DNA of 64,000 bases from Paramacrobiotus metropolitanus (lineage: Eukaryota; Tardigrada; Eutardigrada; Parachela; Macrobiotidae): the NCBI RefSeq assembly GCF_019649055.1, contig NW_026570245.1:868001-932000 (forward strand). Direction: 5' to 3'. The position numbers and the translations under genes were made by a program. Positions 11,208-24,136 of the stretch are shown in pieces (position 1 is the first letter of the stretch; each line of letters starts with the position of its first letter). Under the pieces are notes generated by a model. The model saw nothing but the letters and a program-made list of their open reading frames with translations, did no database searches and was not told where the DNA came from.

Positions 11208-14200
11208 TCACATTGCACAGTGATCAATCCATCTGGGAAACGGGATGGCATCTTTGATGCTGGCAATGCCCAGAATATACTGCACAAATCTCTCGAAACC
11301 CATACCGAAACCGCCCGTCGGCGGGCCACCAAATTTTCGCAAATCCAAATACCATTCCAGTTTACCAAACTGATTAGCCGCTTTACATTTATCCACCAAG
11401 ACATCGTAGCGATGCTCACGCAGACTACCTCCACACAATTCTCCCACATCCGGCACAATCAAATCAGCCGCCAGCGCCTACAAAATAAAAGCGTCCCTAT
11501 AAAGAAATGAAAATTACCAATATCCGCTGAGCATGAAGCAAGCGGCTGCAATAAAAACCTATACGATGCGCTGTTGCTCCCCTTGTACAAGTAGCAGCGT
11601 TAGTACAGCATTCCGTATGTCAGTCCATCAATTTTTAATGGCAAAAGCCGCAAACGACGGTAAAGGTGTAGAATAAAACTACTGTCTACACAAAACTTAT
11701 TCGGCGCTGCGAGCTGATGACCGACCAGCTGAACTTACATATTTACCGTCCTCCTCGCACTGTCTTGCATAAAACGGTTTAACGCAGGCTGGGAAATGAG
11801 TGACAAATACCGGCACATCACCAAAATACTTCACAAGGAATAACTCATGGTCCTTATGCAAATTCTGACCATCCTGAAAAATCAAAATCTTGCAATATTC
11901 AGTTATTTTTAAACTGATTCACTCAGACCCACCTGAGGCATAGTATTAAACGAAGCAGCACGTTCCAAGAGAATTTTTAAGGCTTCCACGTATGGTACGT
12001 GTATAAACGGTTTACTCAGCATCTTATCCAGTTTCGCCTGGGTTTGCAGATAACTTTTGATAATAAGATTAGCATGTATGGCAACGCATCCTATTCATTT
12101 TTTAGTTTCGCATGTGTACCCTGTGCGCCGAAGGAGCAATGTTCTGCATGTGAAATTCCACATCATCGGCACAGCGATCGAGGACCTGGGCGCTGACTTT
12201 CTTAACCATGTCCTCCATCAGCTGTAACATGATCACGACAAAACTTACATTAATTGTAAGCAAACGAACCCACATTAATTTTAATTTTACGAATTACGAA
12301 CATCTAGTAAAGGCTGGAGCTTATCCACAAATGCCACCTCCGCTTCAACCATCCAAAACTCCGACAAATGCCGGCGACTTTGCTGGCGTTCTGCTCGGAA
12401 GGCCGGGTTAAAGTTATAAACACGGTGAAGTCCACTGAAAACACAAGCATATTAATTTCCTTTTAACACAAACATAATTCATACAACTGCTTTTCTTATT
12501 GTGCGCTGGTAGGATACAATGTACAGACAGAAACTTCTCAATTAACAAAATAGTTAGACAGCACAATCACAAGCACACCAACAGCAAAAAATAGAAATGC
12601 CTTCTCATTATTTTTTAATCGCTTTTGAACGGTACCTCACAGCTGCTTCTAAATGAAGCTGCCCAGAAACAGTTAAAACTGTGGGATCCTTGAAGAATTC
12701 AATGTTCTGCTTGGCTTCTTGTTCACTCTATCAAACATCAGTTCAAAACTGTTCAATGCTTTAACTTTAAAAGGTCGAATTCCATTCAGCAATGCAATTG
12801 GAAATCTTAAAAGCCCCAAAACGAACGAAAATCGTGCAGCAAGTGGAGCATGCTTAAGGTACTATACAAACTCACCGTAACAGTAAACGTTTCACCACCA
12901 CCTTCGCAATCGTTGGATGTCAAGATCGGTGTATGAATCATAACAAAATCGTTTTCCTACAAATATAAACGGTAAATCGTAATAACTCACTGGTCAGTCT
13001 AAACTGATCAGCGTCGCAGCACGAAGTAGAGTGCAGCAGATGCAGACCATGATGGATACACCGAGTTGCAGGTAACGATACACCGACTTACAACTGCAGA
13101 TCAATAAACGAAGTGCCTGTTATATCTTTAGCCACAGTCCAGAAGACATAAAAAAATGATGGTATTTATTTAATATGACAGATATTTTACATGTGCATAA
13201 GAAGAATTCAAAACTATTAATTTCAAACTTTGAAATTCAAAGTTACATCTAGTAAAGGTAGTAACACCAACATCTAACGTTTGGTAGCATTAGACAATAC
13301 CAAAGTACCACCAAGAAAGTTCTTGGTCAAACCAACTATGCGGTATGTTCAATGCTGCAACTTAGTAGAAATACTGCATGTAAGTGTCGGAGAGCTGTTT
13401 AAAGTTTAAACCAAAGTACGGTAAAGCGTTCCACCCAATGCGCGGACTCATTCAAAAAAGCGTGTGGCTCAACCCGTCACGCACTTCCTCCCTCAAAAAC
13501 TCCCTCAAAACACACATTCTTTGGTTAATTTTCGATCCTCCATAAATTTCTTTCCTTAATTATTTGGAGACCACAAGAACATCTGACCGGAAGATGACTC
13601 ATGTATCATAACATCCCACCTGAAAATATTGATGGATTGCCAAAGTAGCTGCGCTCCGGAACCGAAGCAATGATGCAAAACGTTGCACTCGTGGTCGGAA
13701 ATGGAGATACTGGCGATAATAATCGACGTGATGTCGTTCTTTGGCTTTGAAGGGGAATTCCTACATATGCATTCTTTTAATTCTCGGAACAGTTAATATG
13801 ATAATAATCAGAAACACCTGAACAACGATCTTATAAATCTGAATTAAAGGAACAAAGAACTACAGGTTTAATCAAACGCAAAGCGGAAATTAGTAACTAA
13901 TAAAATTAGTTTCACAGATTGTTGTTCCTTTCCTCCGTAATGCGTACCAAGGGATCACTTTTTCTAATAATGTCCACGCGATGCGCCACGATTTCCACTG
14001 TCTGCTTCCGTCCCGGAGAGGGCACCAGAACGCCTTCCACACTGACAGCCGACCCGAACGTCAACGGTCTGTACTATTGCAACACCATAAATGTGCCACT
14101 CCGTCGATTTTTTCGCCCTACAGAACAAGATTCGAACCGGCAGCACAACTCACAGATTTCGTAGCGCCTCTTCCATGAGTGCCACTTGGATGACGTTAAT

Positions 14201-14973
14201 GGATGATCCATCATCCAAACCGAGAAAAGTGATGTTCTTGAACTGGCGCAACGATTTAATCCAGCCCTACAAAAACAACACAAAAAGTCTCCGAGTTGAG
14301 AAAATGCCACAAAAACAAACGCTAACAGGCTGTAAAAAATATCGAAATAGTTGCTGTCGAATATCAGTTGTAAGATCGTGGTTTCTGCGCAATCAAGCTA
14401 GCCAACAAGCGTATGTTTAGACTTTATAAGGTTTACAGGTTAGACTTTACAAGTTATAATTTTTCTGTTATTGTGTCAGATACATCCATCATCAATGCAC
14501 GCAATCAGAAAACTTGTCTGCTGCATCTGCCACGGGCAAAAATCTACTCAGATTAGGTATATTTACAGAAAGTTTACCGTAGTTGTAACAGTGCGCTTTT
14601 CGCCTTCTTCCATGGGACGTTCTTTAAGCAGATTGCGAACAACACTCTTTGAAGACTCCGAAGCAATAGCGCGTTGTCCTTGGGAGATCCTGCATACATA
14701 AAGACAAAATAACAAAATCATAAATCATCATAACATAAAGGCAAAGTGCAAGCAACCGGCTATGAATCCATAACCGTAAAACATGATCGCTACATCCTTT
14801 ACTGGCTTTACACTGCAAATATAGATATAGTGTACACTACTACACCTGCACAATCAAGGCTTTTCTAAAAATCATTTGATACTCATCTACGCTTATCCTT
14901 ACTGCCGTAAGATCGATGTCTTAAGCATTCCACAGCAGCAGCGGGTACCAAGGGTGGAAGCGGAGGAAAGCAT
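11208..14973 (-). CDS. NARS2: Mitochondrial asparaginyl-tRNA synthetase
   Basis: Exons in transcript order (plus-strand numbers): 14903-14973, 14578-14689, 14154-14266, 13948-14068, 13620-13760, 12876-12956, 12636-12727, 12302-12434, 12120-12221, 11933-12037, 11739-11873, 11208-11477; about 491 residues. It charges mitochondrial tRNA-Asn with asparagine. The first exon is Ser/Arg/Cys-rich without acidic residues, as in a matrix targeting presequence. Next comes an OB-fold anticodon domain ([24 protein letters not shown]). The class II core follows: motif 1 region HTPILTSND, motif 2 [16 protein letters not shown], and motif 3 [19 protein letters not shown] and IPFPR match the bacterial/mitochondrial rather than cytosolic type. 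The exon ending at 12302 uses a non-consensus GTTCGT donor. It is head to head with the acidic-protein gene. Confidence 0.92.
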
Positions 14974-15514
14974 TATGCCTGGCTTCTTGGCTCAGTCGCA
15001 CGTCTGCGTTTGTGGTGTTCCGTATACGACAACTGCGCGATCAGAAGAGCTGCTCGAACCTTCAAGTACTGTACAGCCTATGGGTAGGTTCCAGTGCAGA
15101 TGTCCGATGCTGCGCCCAAAGGGGGGAAAACGAAACGGTAAATTATTTTGTGTGAGACGGATGCAAAACTGTTCAAAACAAACGATCAAACAGTAACACT
15201 ACAAATGTGCAAAACAAATTCGTAAAAATTAGTGCGGAAGAAATGACCAGATACATACTCGTACATCACAACATCACAAAATTTTGGAGATCACTTGACT
15301 AGGCAATGCGCTCCCTATGGCGGTAGCCGTGGTAACCAAGCTGCAGGCATACAGCTGACAGACCAGCGACGCGCAAAGTGACAGCACACTCATCAATCAT
15401 CATAGAACAGTGTGTAGTGCTTATTTTTTTTGATTTTATGATTTTTATAAAAAACTTATCTGCATTTGCATTTTTGAGTTTTTTTGTTCACGTCAATCAA
15501 GTGTACAAACGGTA
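14974..15514. promoter_or_regulatory. Divergent intergenic region, NARS2 / acidic-protein gene
   Basis: About 540 bases separate the two start codons, which face away from each other. The region must hold both 5' UTRs and probably a shared promoter. I see no clear TATA box. Open frames near 14990-15190 have no domain match. Confidence 0.35.
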
Positions 15515-16993
15515 ATGGAGATACTATCTTTCCCGACGCGCTTTCCACGCAGCCGGCCATTGTTTCCATCCAAAGATTTCCTGGATTACGGCGGACCGAG
15601 TGATCTTGTTGATCGGCTGAAAGAGCGAGAAGAACGACTGGAAGCTAAACGGAAAGCACTCTGTCATGGAGGCCGAGGCGAAGACGAGTCACACGATCTG
15701 GGTATCTTCATAGTTCATACCTGAACTAGAACGTTAAACGGCTGTCGCAATCATGTTTTACGCGTTGCGTTCGTGTTTACAAAAAATGGTGAAGTCGTAA
15801 TGTTTTTAGGAGATACGAGCAGAGCGGACTTCGCTTCCGTGGAGGACGAAGAGGAGGAAGACGACATGGATGTTGCTAGCAGTAAGCATGATACATACCA
15901 GGTTATTTCGGTACTAAACTAAAACCAGTACGCTAGAGCCTAGAACCGTAGAAGTACGTTACGTATGTACTGCTAAAATTGTATCTGTAGTAATACTGTT
16001 ACAATTGCACTTATTGTTAGCATTAGTTATCATACGCATATCGAAACTGAAAAAGCAATGCTGCAAATCAAACAGAAGTACACAACAATGGATTTTGGAA
16101 TATTCATTCCAGGATGGGTGGGTGACTCTCCTCTCAAAAAAATCGAAACAAAAATGTATAAAATTCTCGAAGTTACTGTAAATCTGTAGCTAAAAAATTT
16201 TCCAGGAGCCAGTTGCGATATGTCCGTTCACCGAGTTTTGCTACCGTAGTTGAAAAATAATAATCTCGTTAATAATCTGTTAATCGTTCTGTACAATTTT
16301 TTTTGACATCAGTGCGTTTAACGTATTGATGGAATGGTATGCAAATGCATCTGAACGTTTGGCACTGCATAACTGGGAGCTTTTTGCGGTGTGTTGGAAT
16401 GGTCATTACTTATTATTTTCCACTTTTCCCCGATTTAATACTGTTGACCTGACTTATAATTCCGTGTGCATTGTAGAAATAGTTAAGTACTGCACTGAAG
16501 TGAGGCACTTCTTTACAAAAATTACGAAAATTAGGAGGATTATTCAGTACTCGTACCGATCGTATCGTGTTTAGTTGGTGAAGGTATTTTTTTCGTCAGA
16601 TCACGAAAAAGCTGCAGAATGAGTTGAGCAATGTCCGCTTCTGGACGAATAACGTGTGAATGTAAAGTTTGACTCATTGCTGTTTAAACATCTTGTCTTT
16701 TTGTTGAGCAGTTACGGTATAATTCTAAGAATTTACGGAAAATTTTTGCAGCATCGTCTAATTCCATAATTGAGCCCAGTGACGGACAGGAGGATGAAGT
16801 GGAAGACGAAATTCCTCTGGATGATTCCGAAACGGAGGAGATCATTCAGATAATCCAAGAGCCGCAGGAAGTGGCGGTGGAAGTTGATTTGGAGGAGGAG
16901 CATGTTATTGAGAGTGTGGACGATAGCGCATTGCAGGACAATAATATGTCCATCGATGATTCCGACAACAATCTTGTCAGTAACGACGTGTAA
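15515..16993 (+). CDS. Uncharacterised acidic protein
   Basis: Exons 15515-15701, 15810-15881 and 16752-16993 join in phase to give about 166 residues. I do not recognise the family. The N-terminus (1-30) has an FPTRFPRSRP stretch and then a charged probable coiled coil (about residues 31-52, LVDRLKEREERLEAKRKA). The rest is strongly acidic and low in complexity: EDEEEEDD near 77, then repeated E/D-rich blocks with isoleucine-rich EEIIQIIQEP, ending NNLVSNDV. No membrane segment or signal is seen. Acidic, disordered proteins of this kind are often nuclear or chaperone-like, but that is only inference. A GTAACG just before the stop could allow an alternative 3' exon. Confidence 0.6.
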
Positions 16994-17031
16994 ATTTGTG
17001 CAAAGATAAAGAATAGCGCGCGATGGATTAC

Positions 17032-17173
17032 CTCTACCATTTCGGTGGGGTGCTGCCCATTCCTGAAATTGTTTTTGCTTCTTTGGATCTGAGACCACAG
17101 AATCCAGATAGTTACCACCGGGATCTGGGACTTCCGTCATAAAATGAGCAAGATCCTGTGAAATCTTTTGCAT
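17032..17173 (-). other. Possible exon of an unrecognised minus-strand gene
   Basis: The minus-strand frame begins MQKISQDLAHFMTEVPDP and runs to a GTAATC donor at 17031. Its composition is protein-like, and a CAG acceptor lies about 17 bases upstream of the ATG. The opposite strand of the same DNA is also open from an ATG at 17023. I could not link either frame to further exons or name a family. Confidence 0.25.
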
Positions 17174-18585
17174 AATTCCAGCTGATGGATGTTTGGTAAA
17201 GCTCTTGTTTTGAAATTTTCTTGCTGGTAAACTGTAGCGGAGGTGCGCTTGTACGAGTACACTATTTTCAGTTATTTACAGTTTTGCGGCAGGTCTTAGA
17301 GGACGCTCTCTGTACAGTCGACGGCGAAATTTGGGGAAGCAAAAATAAATGAACTCTTAAACACGAAGGAGACTATTGTTTACGTTATGAATTCAGTAGC
17401 TAATTGATAGTCTGGCAACTGGTATATAATACTCTATATACGATAGAAGGAGAATTATAGAAAGGTAAAAAAGTTGTGGGTCAATGATGGAATTACGCAT
17501 TTAATGTATTAATATTCTGCATATTAACAAGTAAAATAACCGTATTATTAAAAATCGCGGGTGATACGAGGATTCAACGGTGTTAAATGTGTATCAGCAG
17601 CAAAAGTGGTGTACGAAGTCAAAAGAGTAGGAAAAGCCAAAGGACTGTTATGGTGTATTCTTGCGAAAATCAGGAGACGATTTTTACTTCGGAGTACAGT
17701 ATATAAAACTTTTATTCTGATTGGATGATTCTAAATTGTTAAAGTGTGAGCCATCAGGATGCAAATAGCTGATTTTGTATGGGGCTCATGCGTCAGGATT
17801 ATCCCGGTACTGAGCGCTGCGTGGTATATTGTTGTCGTGGTGTGCATTGGAATGCTGTAACTTCTCGTGCTGGAAAGATTTGCCATTTCTGAAAGCGTCT
17901 CCGGTGTATGAATTAATCGTTATGCAATCGAACTCATGATGATATGAATGTTCATATATTATTACGATTTACTTAATTATTTGTGGCATAAAAAGTTGTT
18001 GAACATAATTCCCATGCGATATATGTATTGAAACGCGCGTGATTTTTATTATGAAATCGTGTTTGTACAGATACAGCAGACAAAAGCATAGCATCAACCA
18101 CTGCGAATCACACTCCCAATAAATTAGCATTCGTGCGCACAAATGAACAAACGCACTAGTGACCTTCTAGTAAAAATGAGATCGCGATATATGGAAAACA
18201 GGATATGAGGAGGATATGCAAAAAGTAAAAAATATATATAGAAAAGTAAAAGGTTACGGGCATTCGCCGGGTACACACATACGAATACAAGCACCTTTCG
18301 TTTAAAGATTACTAACTAACCGAGCATTTTTTGGTTTTACCGATGCTACAACCCAAAAAAAACAAACCACAGAAAAAGTTAAATAACAAAAAAATAAATA
18401 TGTACATGGAACTGGGAAACGCCTTGTTAACCGGATTATTTGGCGAAAAGGAAAATGCCGAGAAAATATGACCTGTTTGGACAGGTTGTGAAATCCGATG
18501 CTCTTACGCGCGCACGCATATTCGCACTTCCGACTGACGAAAACGACGATCGGTGCATAACACATTCTCTCCAGAAACCACCTCA
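17174..18585. other. Intergenic / SoxF 3' UTR region
   Basis: AT-rich sequence downstream of the SoxF stop on the minus strand, probably including its 3' UTR. No gene was recognised. Confidence 0.35.
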
Positions 18586-21500
18586 TTAGTAGATCAATTT
18601 GATGCCGGTAAAGGATTCATCGTTAACCGCGGTCTGCGCAGCGGAAATCGTATCGCAAATGCTTTCTTGATCAACATACGCCTCATAATCATGGTGATAT
18701 GCGCCACCCATGGGCGGCAGTCCACAACTCTCATCCGTCTTGAGATACTGCTCCAGCTCATCTTTTTCCACGTCATTCAAATTCTCATCCTTAAACATCA
18801 CCGTCGGGATAATATTGCAGTCCATCATGGGAGGCCCCGCGGGCTGAGCCCCGCCCATGGGGCCATGATACGGCGCCCAACCACTGCGCAGCGTCGGGTA
18901 GTTCCAGTACAATGGACTATCCTGCCGGTAATAATCATCCGCGGGCTGATGCTGATGCGGGTTAACGGCATAGTTACTGGTGATGACAGATTCGCGCAGT
19001 GGTGGAATGTAGGTAGGAGTGGACCGCGGAGGCGAGCCTTCGGCCAGCTGTTCATAGTAGGCGCGGGAGAGAAACGGTGTCATGGGAGAAGCCGGCAGAT
19101 AGCGACTGTTGGCCGCCGTGTACCGGCTATTGATGGGAAAGCCGTTCTCGTCGCGCTGCACCATGGTCGAAGGATAGTTGGGTTCGGCGCGCTTGCGGCC
19201 CTTCTTGCGGCGTGGACGGTATTTGTAGTCGGGATAGTTCTGCATGTGCTGGACGCGCAGACGCTCAGCTTCCTCCACAAATGGTTGACGTTCACTGGGG
19301 GTCAACGCCTTCCACTGTCGGCCTGTTTAAAAAGGTTAACGTTAGCGCCGATGTTAGCATTTTTTTTCAAGATTTCTTGCAGGTAGCAGCGGTATTACCA
19401 ATCCGTATTAATTCAAATCACGTATGATAATTAATAAGTTAATACTTGTAGACTGTAGGTTTATTTAATTTGGCATGCACAAATATCTGTATACATTTCC
19501 CATCTACTAGTAAATTTACAACAATTGTTTACTACAGTCTTTAAAAATTTTTTAATGAAATACAATTTTTCAGTATTGAACCTGTTGACCTTCGGCATAT
19601 AATATGTAGTTATGACCTTACTTTAAGGAAGGCCAAAAAAGAGAAAAATTGTTGCCGCATTATCAGATAAATGCTGCATTACTTCAACATTAATAACAAT
19701 TTGGATTTGTATGCGCACATTAAATATACGAAGTATATTTCACAACTCATTGTAATGATCTTGATAAATCAGAATAACTAACTAAGTACGGTGATAATCT
19801 TGTGAGGGTACAAACTTGACCACTAAACGGTACTAAAGTTATTTCTAGCTTTTATTCAGGGAGTGACATGTTCTCATGAAAAGGTATCACATTCTAATGA
19901 AGGTAGAAAAAATTGTTTGCGTGCGCGGAAAAAAGGGTCAAGTCCTGGATGGGCTAATGATGTACGAGCGGATAAACTACGACATATCCGGGCGGTAGCT
20001 ACGGTACGCACTACGCACCTACAGGCACCACGAATAGCACTCGTGGTGCCCGCACCATGGAAGAAGAAAAAAATGAGGGTCAATGGTCTTGATAAAGCCA
20101 CATTTTGGCTTGCTTCCAACCAAAACGAACTAGCTGTAAGCTTTTTTATGTTTCCAAAATCTCGCCTAACCCATCTTTCAACGAATTATCTGGAAACCAT
20201 GCACGCAGATATTTCCGATACCTATATAATTATTGCGTCAAGAGTTTACAGAAAAATTAATAAATTTACGAAATATTTCAAAGCTTAACTAAATCTTTTT
20301 TACTTAAAAGATCGGATATCCAAATCATACGAATGCGTACTGCGGGCAACGTTTATATTTACCAAAACATAATAGGTTTTTACTACTACTGTAATTATAA
20401 TGAAGTCGTATGCATGGTATAAGCCGTTTAATTTGACGATAAGATTGGCAATATAAGTAGCCCTTACAAGGCGCGGCTGTACACGACGATAATATAAAAT
20501 ATCGCTATACAAAAGGCAATGTAAATCAGAGCAGAAAGTCGCATGTTTAGCAAACTGCTATGAATATTAAAATTTTATTATCCTCCGAGATTGTTACATG
20601 AGCGCGTCTACGCATGGACCGCGGTGATATCGGAAAGGACGCTCGAGCTAGTGCTGCACCCATCCACAACACACGAAACCCAGCAATATGCACATGACAT
20701 GTTACCTCGCATTGGATACATTTATGCATTTGCATAGTAATATTCAAAGTGGCCTCATGTTTTTTGCATACATTTTGCGCTATGCTTTCGCGGTACGCCC
20801 CGCGCGCGGCGCTGTATACAGCATCATCACATGATTAATCCAATGGAAAAAAGTGCCGCGCGCGTGCATAACAAATTATTCAAATCCGCTAGCGCAGATG
20901 AACTAGAAAGCGGTGTTTCGAAAGCCATTAGAAATTTGTTACAAATTTTTTTGACAAGGTAGCATTAACAAAGGTCATGTGATGCACCATTACACCCGAG
21001 GTTACCAAAATAGGGCAAACGGTTTTTGCTGGAAGAAATTTGATGAAAAATGTGGAAAAAGATAAAGTTTTACCCGGTGCCTGGTGTCTTATACTGGATG
21101 TAATTACTGTCCAATTGCGGTCGGATCTGATTTCATTTGCATGCCTTGCGAGCTATATACCCTCAAAACGACCGCTATGGCAAAGGTCACTAATCTCATT
21201 ACTGGTCAACGCAATCAAATAGGGTGTTCACAGCCACTTGTTGCCAGTTAGCCAATCGATGCATTCGTCATTTGTGATATTTTTGAGCCAGCGACATTAT
21301 CTTTTCATGATGGACATCGGTTTTTGAAGTTGCCAGTTGAACTTTATCGATCTTATGTTTAAAAAAGCTTTGACTTTTGTATGCAAAAGTCAAAATCGAT
21401 TTCACACAGACTTGAATAACATACAATATTGTGTTATTAGTATGAATAATTGTGTAACCCAATGTTGTAGCAAGTACAATGAAGAAAACGAGAAAACTAA

Positions 21501-24136
21501 AGCAAGATGCTGAAGTAACATTACCTTATTTGAAAAAAGGCGCAACTTTTTGCAGGACTATCCTAAACTATTTTACTAGTCTTCTGCATAAAAGCATTTG
21601 TTTCAAAAAAACACATTTTTATGAATAAGAGAACACCACTCGTAAAAGAAATAATTAATAAAATATTTAATTATCAGATGGAAAACATATATCAAAGTTA
21701 ATGATGATGTAAGCAGTATTTGCTGAGGCAACGTGCTAGTATTTATGTTCCAAAAATGTGCGTAAACACAACCCTCGATATTTAATTTGCATGAATAAAA
21801 ATTATTGTACAAATTTATAATTATAATCTGTTAGCCAGGTGTAACAATCTTATCAACTGTCTGTAATTTTCAAGGTTTGGAATATTCCTTACAAGTGCAC
21901 AGTGCGATTAGCTAGTAAGTGCTTAATGCTATCGTCCAAACTGGATAATACTCTTATCAAATTTACAACTCTTGGAGAAATTTGCACGCATCTTTTCGAC
22001 GATTTTTCGCTCTGAACAAATTAGACAAACTGGCATAGCAAACCTATGTACAGCTGCCAATTGGCAAAACTGCAATAACGCGATAGCAAATTTGAATTAT
22101 CGGGACAATATTAAAACTTTATATTCTTGCAGTGTATAAGACAATTCGAGGTTTGATTCAGAAAATATTTTGGTAGCATAGGAAAATATACTAAGTGCTT
22201 ATCATTTTATTTACCTATACAAACTTTTGTCGATTTGGATGGAGGATAGCGCGTATGTTTTACGTGTTGTTTCTCCGTTTTTCTTACCTAGAAGCCGACT
22301 CAGTTCAGCATTGTGGAGATCGGGATTTTGATCAGCCATCCGACGCCGTTCACCTTTTGCCCATACCATAAACGCCTAAAAAATCAATACTTGTATCCAA
22401 CATAAATTATGTTACTATTTTGATAATCTCGTTAATTTTACTGTACGTTCGGTATTATTGGATAATACAGAAACTTAATTACTTTGATTGTGTACGCATT
22501 ATATGTATTAGTGTGTGCGAAGATTTTGCACATCGCTACACACCCACACGTGTAATTAAAATTATATTTACACAGCAAGAAGAATTTGAGTACCGTATCT
22601 GAATAGTTAAAAATAAGCTAGTTAAATTCTTTTTGATTTTTTAAAATGAAATTATATGTGATTTTTTGTAGTCAACCTTTGCGGCATACAGCAAATTAGC
22701 AGCTACAACGATGCATCTAAGCGATACGTGATAACTGGGAATGATAACCAAATTGCTACATGTTGCTACACATTGCCCTGTAAACTCTTACAGCATATCT
22801 GGCAAATTCACCCTTAACGATTGCGCTTAATAAGTGTGCCGATTCATATCAAATTACCAAGCTTCCTCATTATACCGAATGATTAAATATGCTGGATACA
22901 GTATACACTATACAGGCACTGGATCAAGGGTTCAAAGAATACGTTTTTAAGTAAATTTCCATTGCATACGGTATACATATACGCAGGCCCATGCAGTGCG
23001 TTAAAACCGTTGCACTTTGACCAGCTCCAATAAAATTTCTCTTGTGGTAGGTAAGTAATTAACTAAAGCATTGCCAGTTAGTTATTTATTCATAAATTAA
23101 CGCAGTATATCGTGTCTACCCCCGAAATTTTCAAGTAATACTTAGATAGATTTCCATAACACGAATAAGATATAGCTCAAGCTGACGCACACTTTTCTAC
23201 TAATACCTGATTGTGAGTGATGTAATTCATAATAAATGAAATAGGTTCGCCAAATCTTTAGCCTATTTTGCAGATGCAAATGAATGGCAAAGTTTGCAAA
23301 CAATTTTTTCCAACGTTCTTGCAAAATTATGAGAATGCATAATATTATGTGACAATGTAACGCAATATCCATTATTAGTACATTGATAACTTGACAGTTA
23401 TCTTTTTCAATATATCCCGTCTCCTTATAATACTATTATGATACCAATGGTTCGGAAGAAAACAAGATTGTTCTTTTATAAAATTAATACCTTGGTTCAG
23501 CAGTTCTATGTTCGTTGCTGGACAGGTTTCCTAGCCTTTTTAAGCATTTTTTTTAATCATTTTTACCTACGAAGTTGCAAGATACTCCAGAGATAAAGTT
23601 TAAAATACAATGTTTGGCTTATTCGTATTGTGGTATTTAAAGCAATGCAAAATTATATATAAACTGATTCTTAGTTGTTGATCGAATGTTTAGTTAACTT
23701 TAAAGTATTACCCAAATACATGTATCTATTGCATGTATAGGTATATTTTACATACGTTCATCGGTCGGCGAATTCGTTGGGCTTTGAGGAGTTTAGCGGA
23801 GGGATTACCGTGGTGACCCGGTACGGCGTTCTGCCAGGGCACTGTGGTGTTCGTATTAGGCTGAGGGCGCGTGAGACTCTGGATTAATACGCTGGGATGG
23901 TGCGGCGAGACGGTGGGCACCGTGGCGGCTGGCATATCGACACCGGTCACCCCGCTGCCTATGTGCATGTTGTCCTCCGGATATGTAAAACAATTTCCGT
24001 GAGTGTAATCACGAGCGGCTGGACTGTCGGCTATCGTGCTGGCGGCACTGCTGTAGCCGCTGCAACTGTAAGATTCCGGAGAGTAGGTGGCCTCGTAGGA
24101 ACTGGACCCGGAGTTCATGATCACATATTCAACCAT
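18586..24136 (-). CDS. SoxF-group HMG-box transcription factor
   Basis: Exons in transcript order: 23756-24136, 22288-22375, 18586-19322; about 401 residues. It binds DNA in the nucleus through one HMG box at roughly 121-195. That box is assembled from three exons: it starts RIRRPMN, continues [11 protein letters not shown], and ends with [17 protein letters not shown] and YKYRPRR. The [13 protein letters not shown] wording is typical of SOX7/17/18. The C-terminal [10 protein letters not shown] matches the SoxF beta-catenin-interacting motif (DxxEFEQYL). The N-terminus is Ser/Tyr-rich and the middle is Pro/Tyr-rich, as in activation regions. Two introns interrupt the HMG box, one directly after RPMN. 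The introns (1.4 and 3.0 kb) are long for this window and may hold enhancers. A second ATG six codons in is an alternative start. Confidence 0.9.
19323..22287 (-). other. Long intron of the SoxF gene
   Basis: This intron of about 3 kb separates the HMG-box exons. It contains two perfect hairpins (20024-20050 and 21369-21394). A 141-codon open frame at about 19863-20288 on the plus strand has no recognisable domain. Confidence 0.6.

Noticed and set aside
14876-15196. 106-codon plus-strand frame next to the acidic gene
   Set aside because: It is mostly the antisense of NARS2 exon 1 and the promoter region, and nothing joins it in phase to the acidic gene.
19863-20288. 141-codon open frame inside the SoxF intron
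   Set aside because: It has no domain or signal, its composition looks random, it begins within intron DNA, and it has no supporting splice sites.
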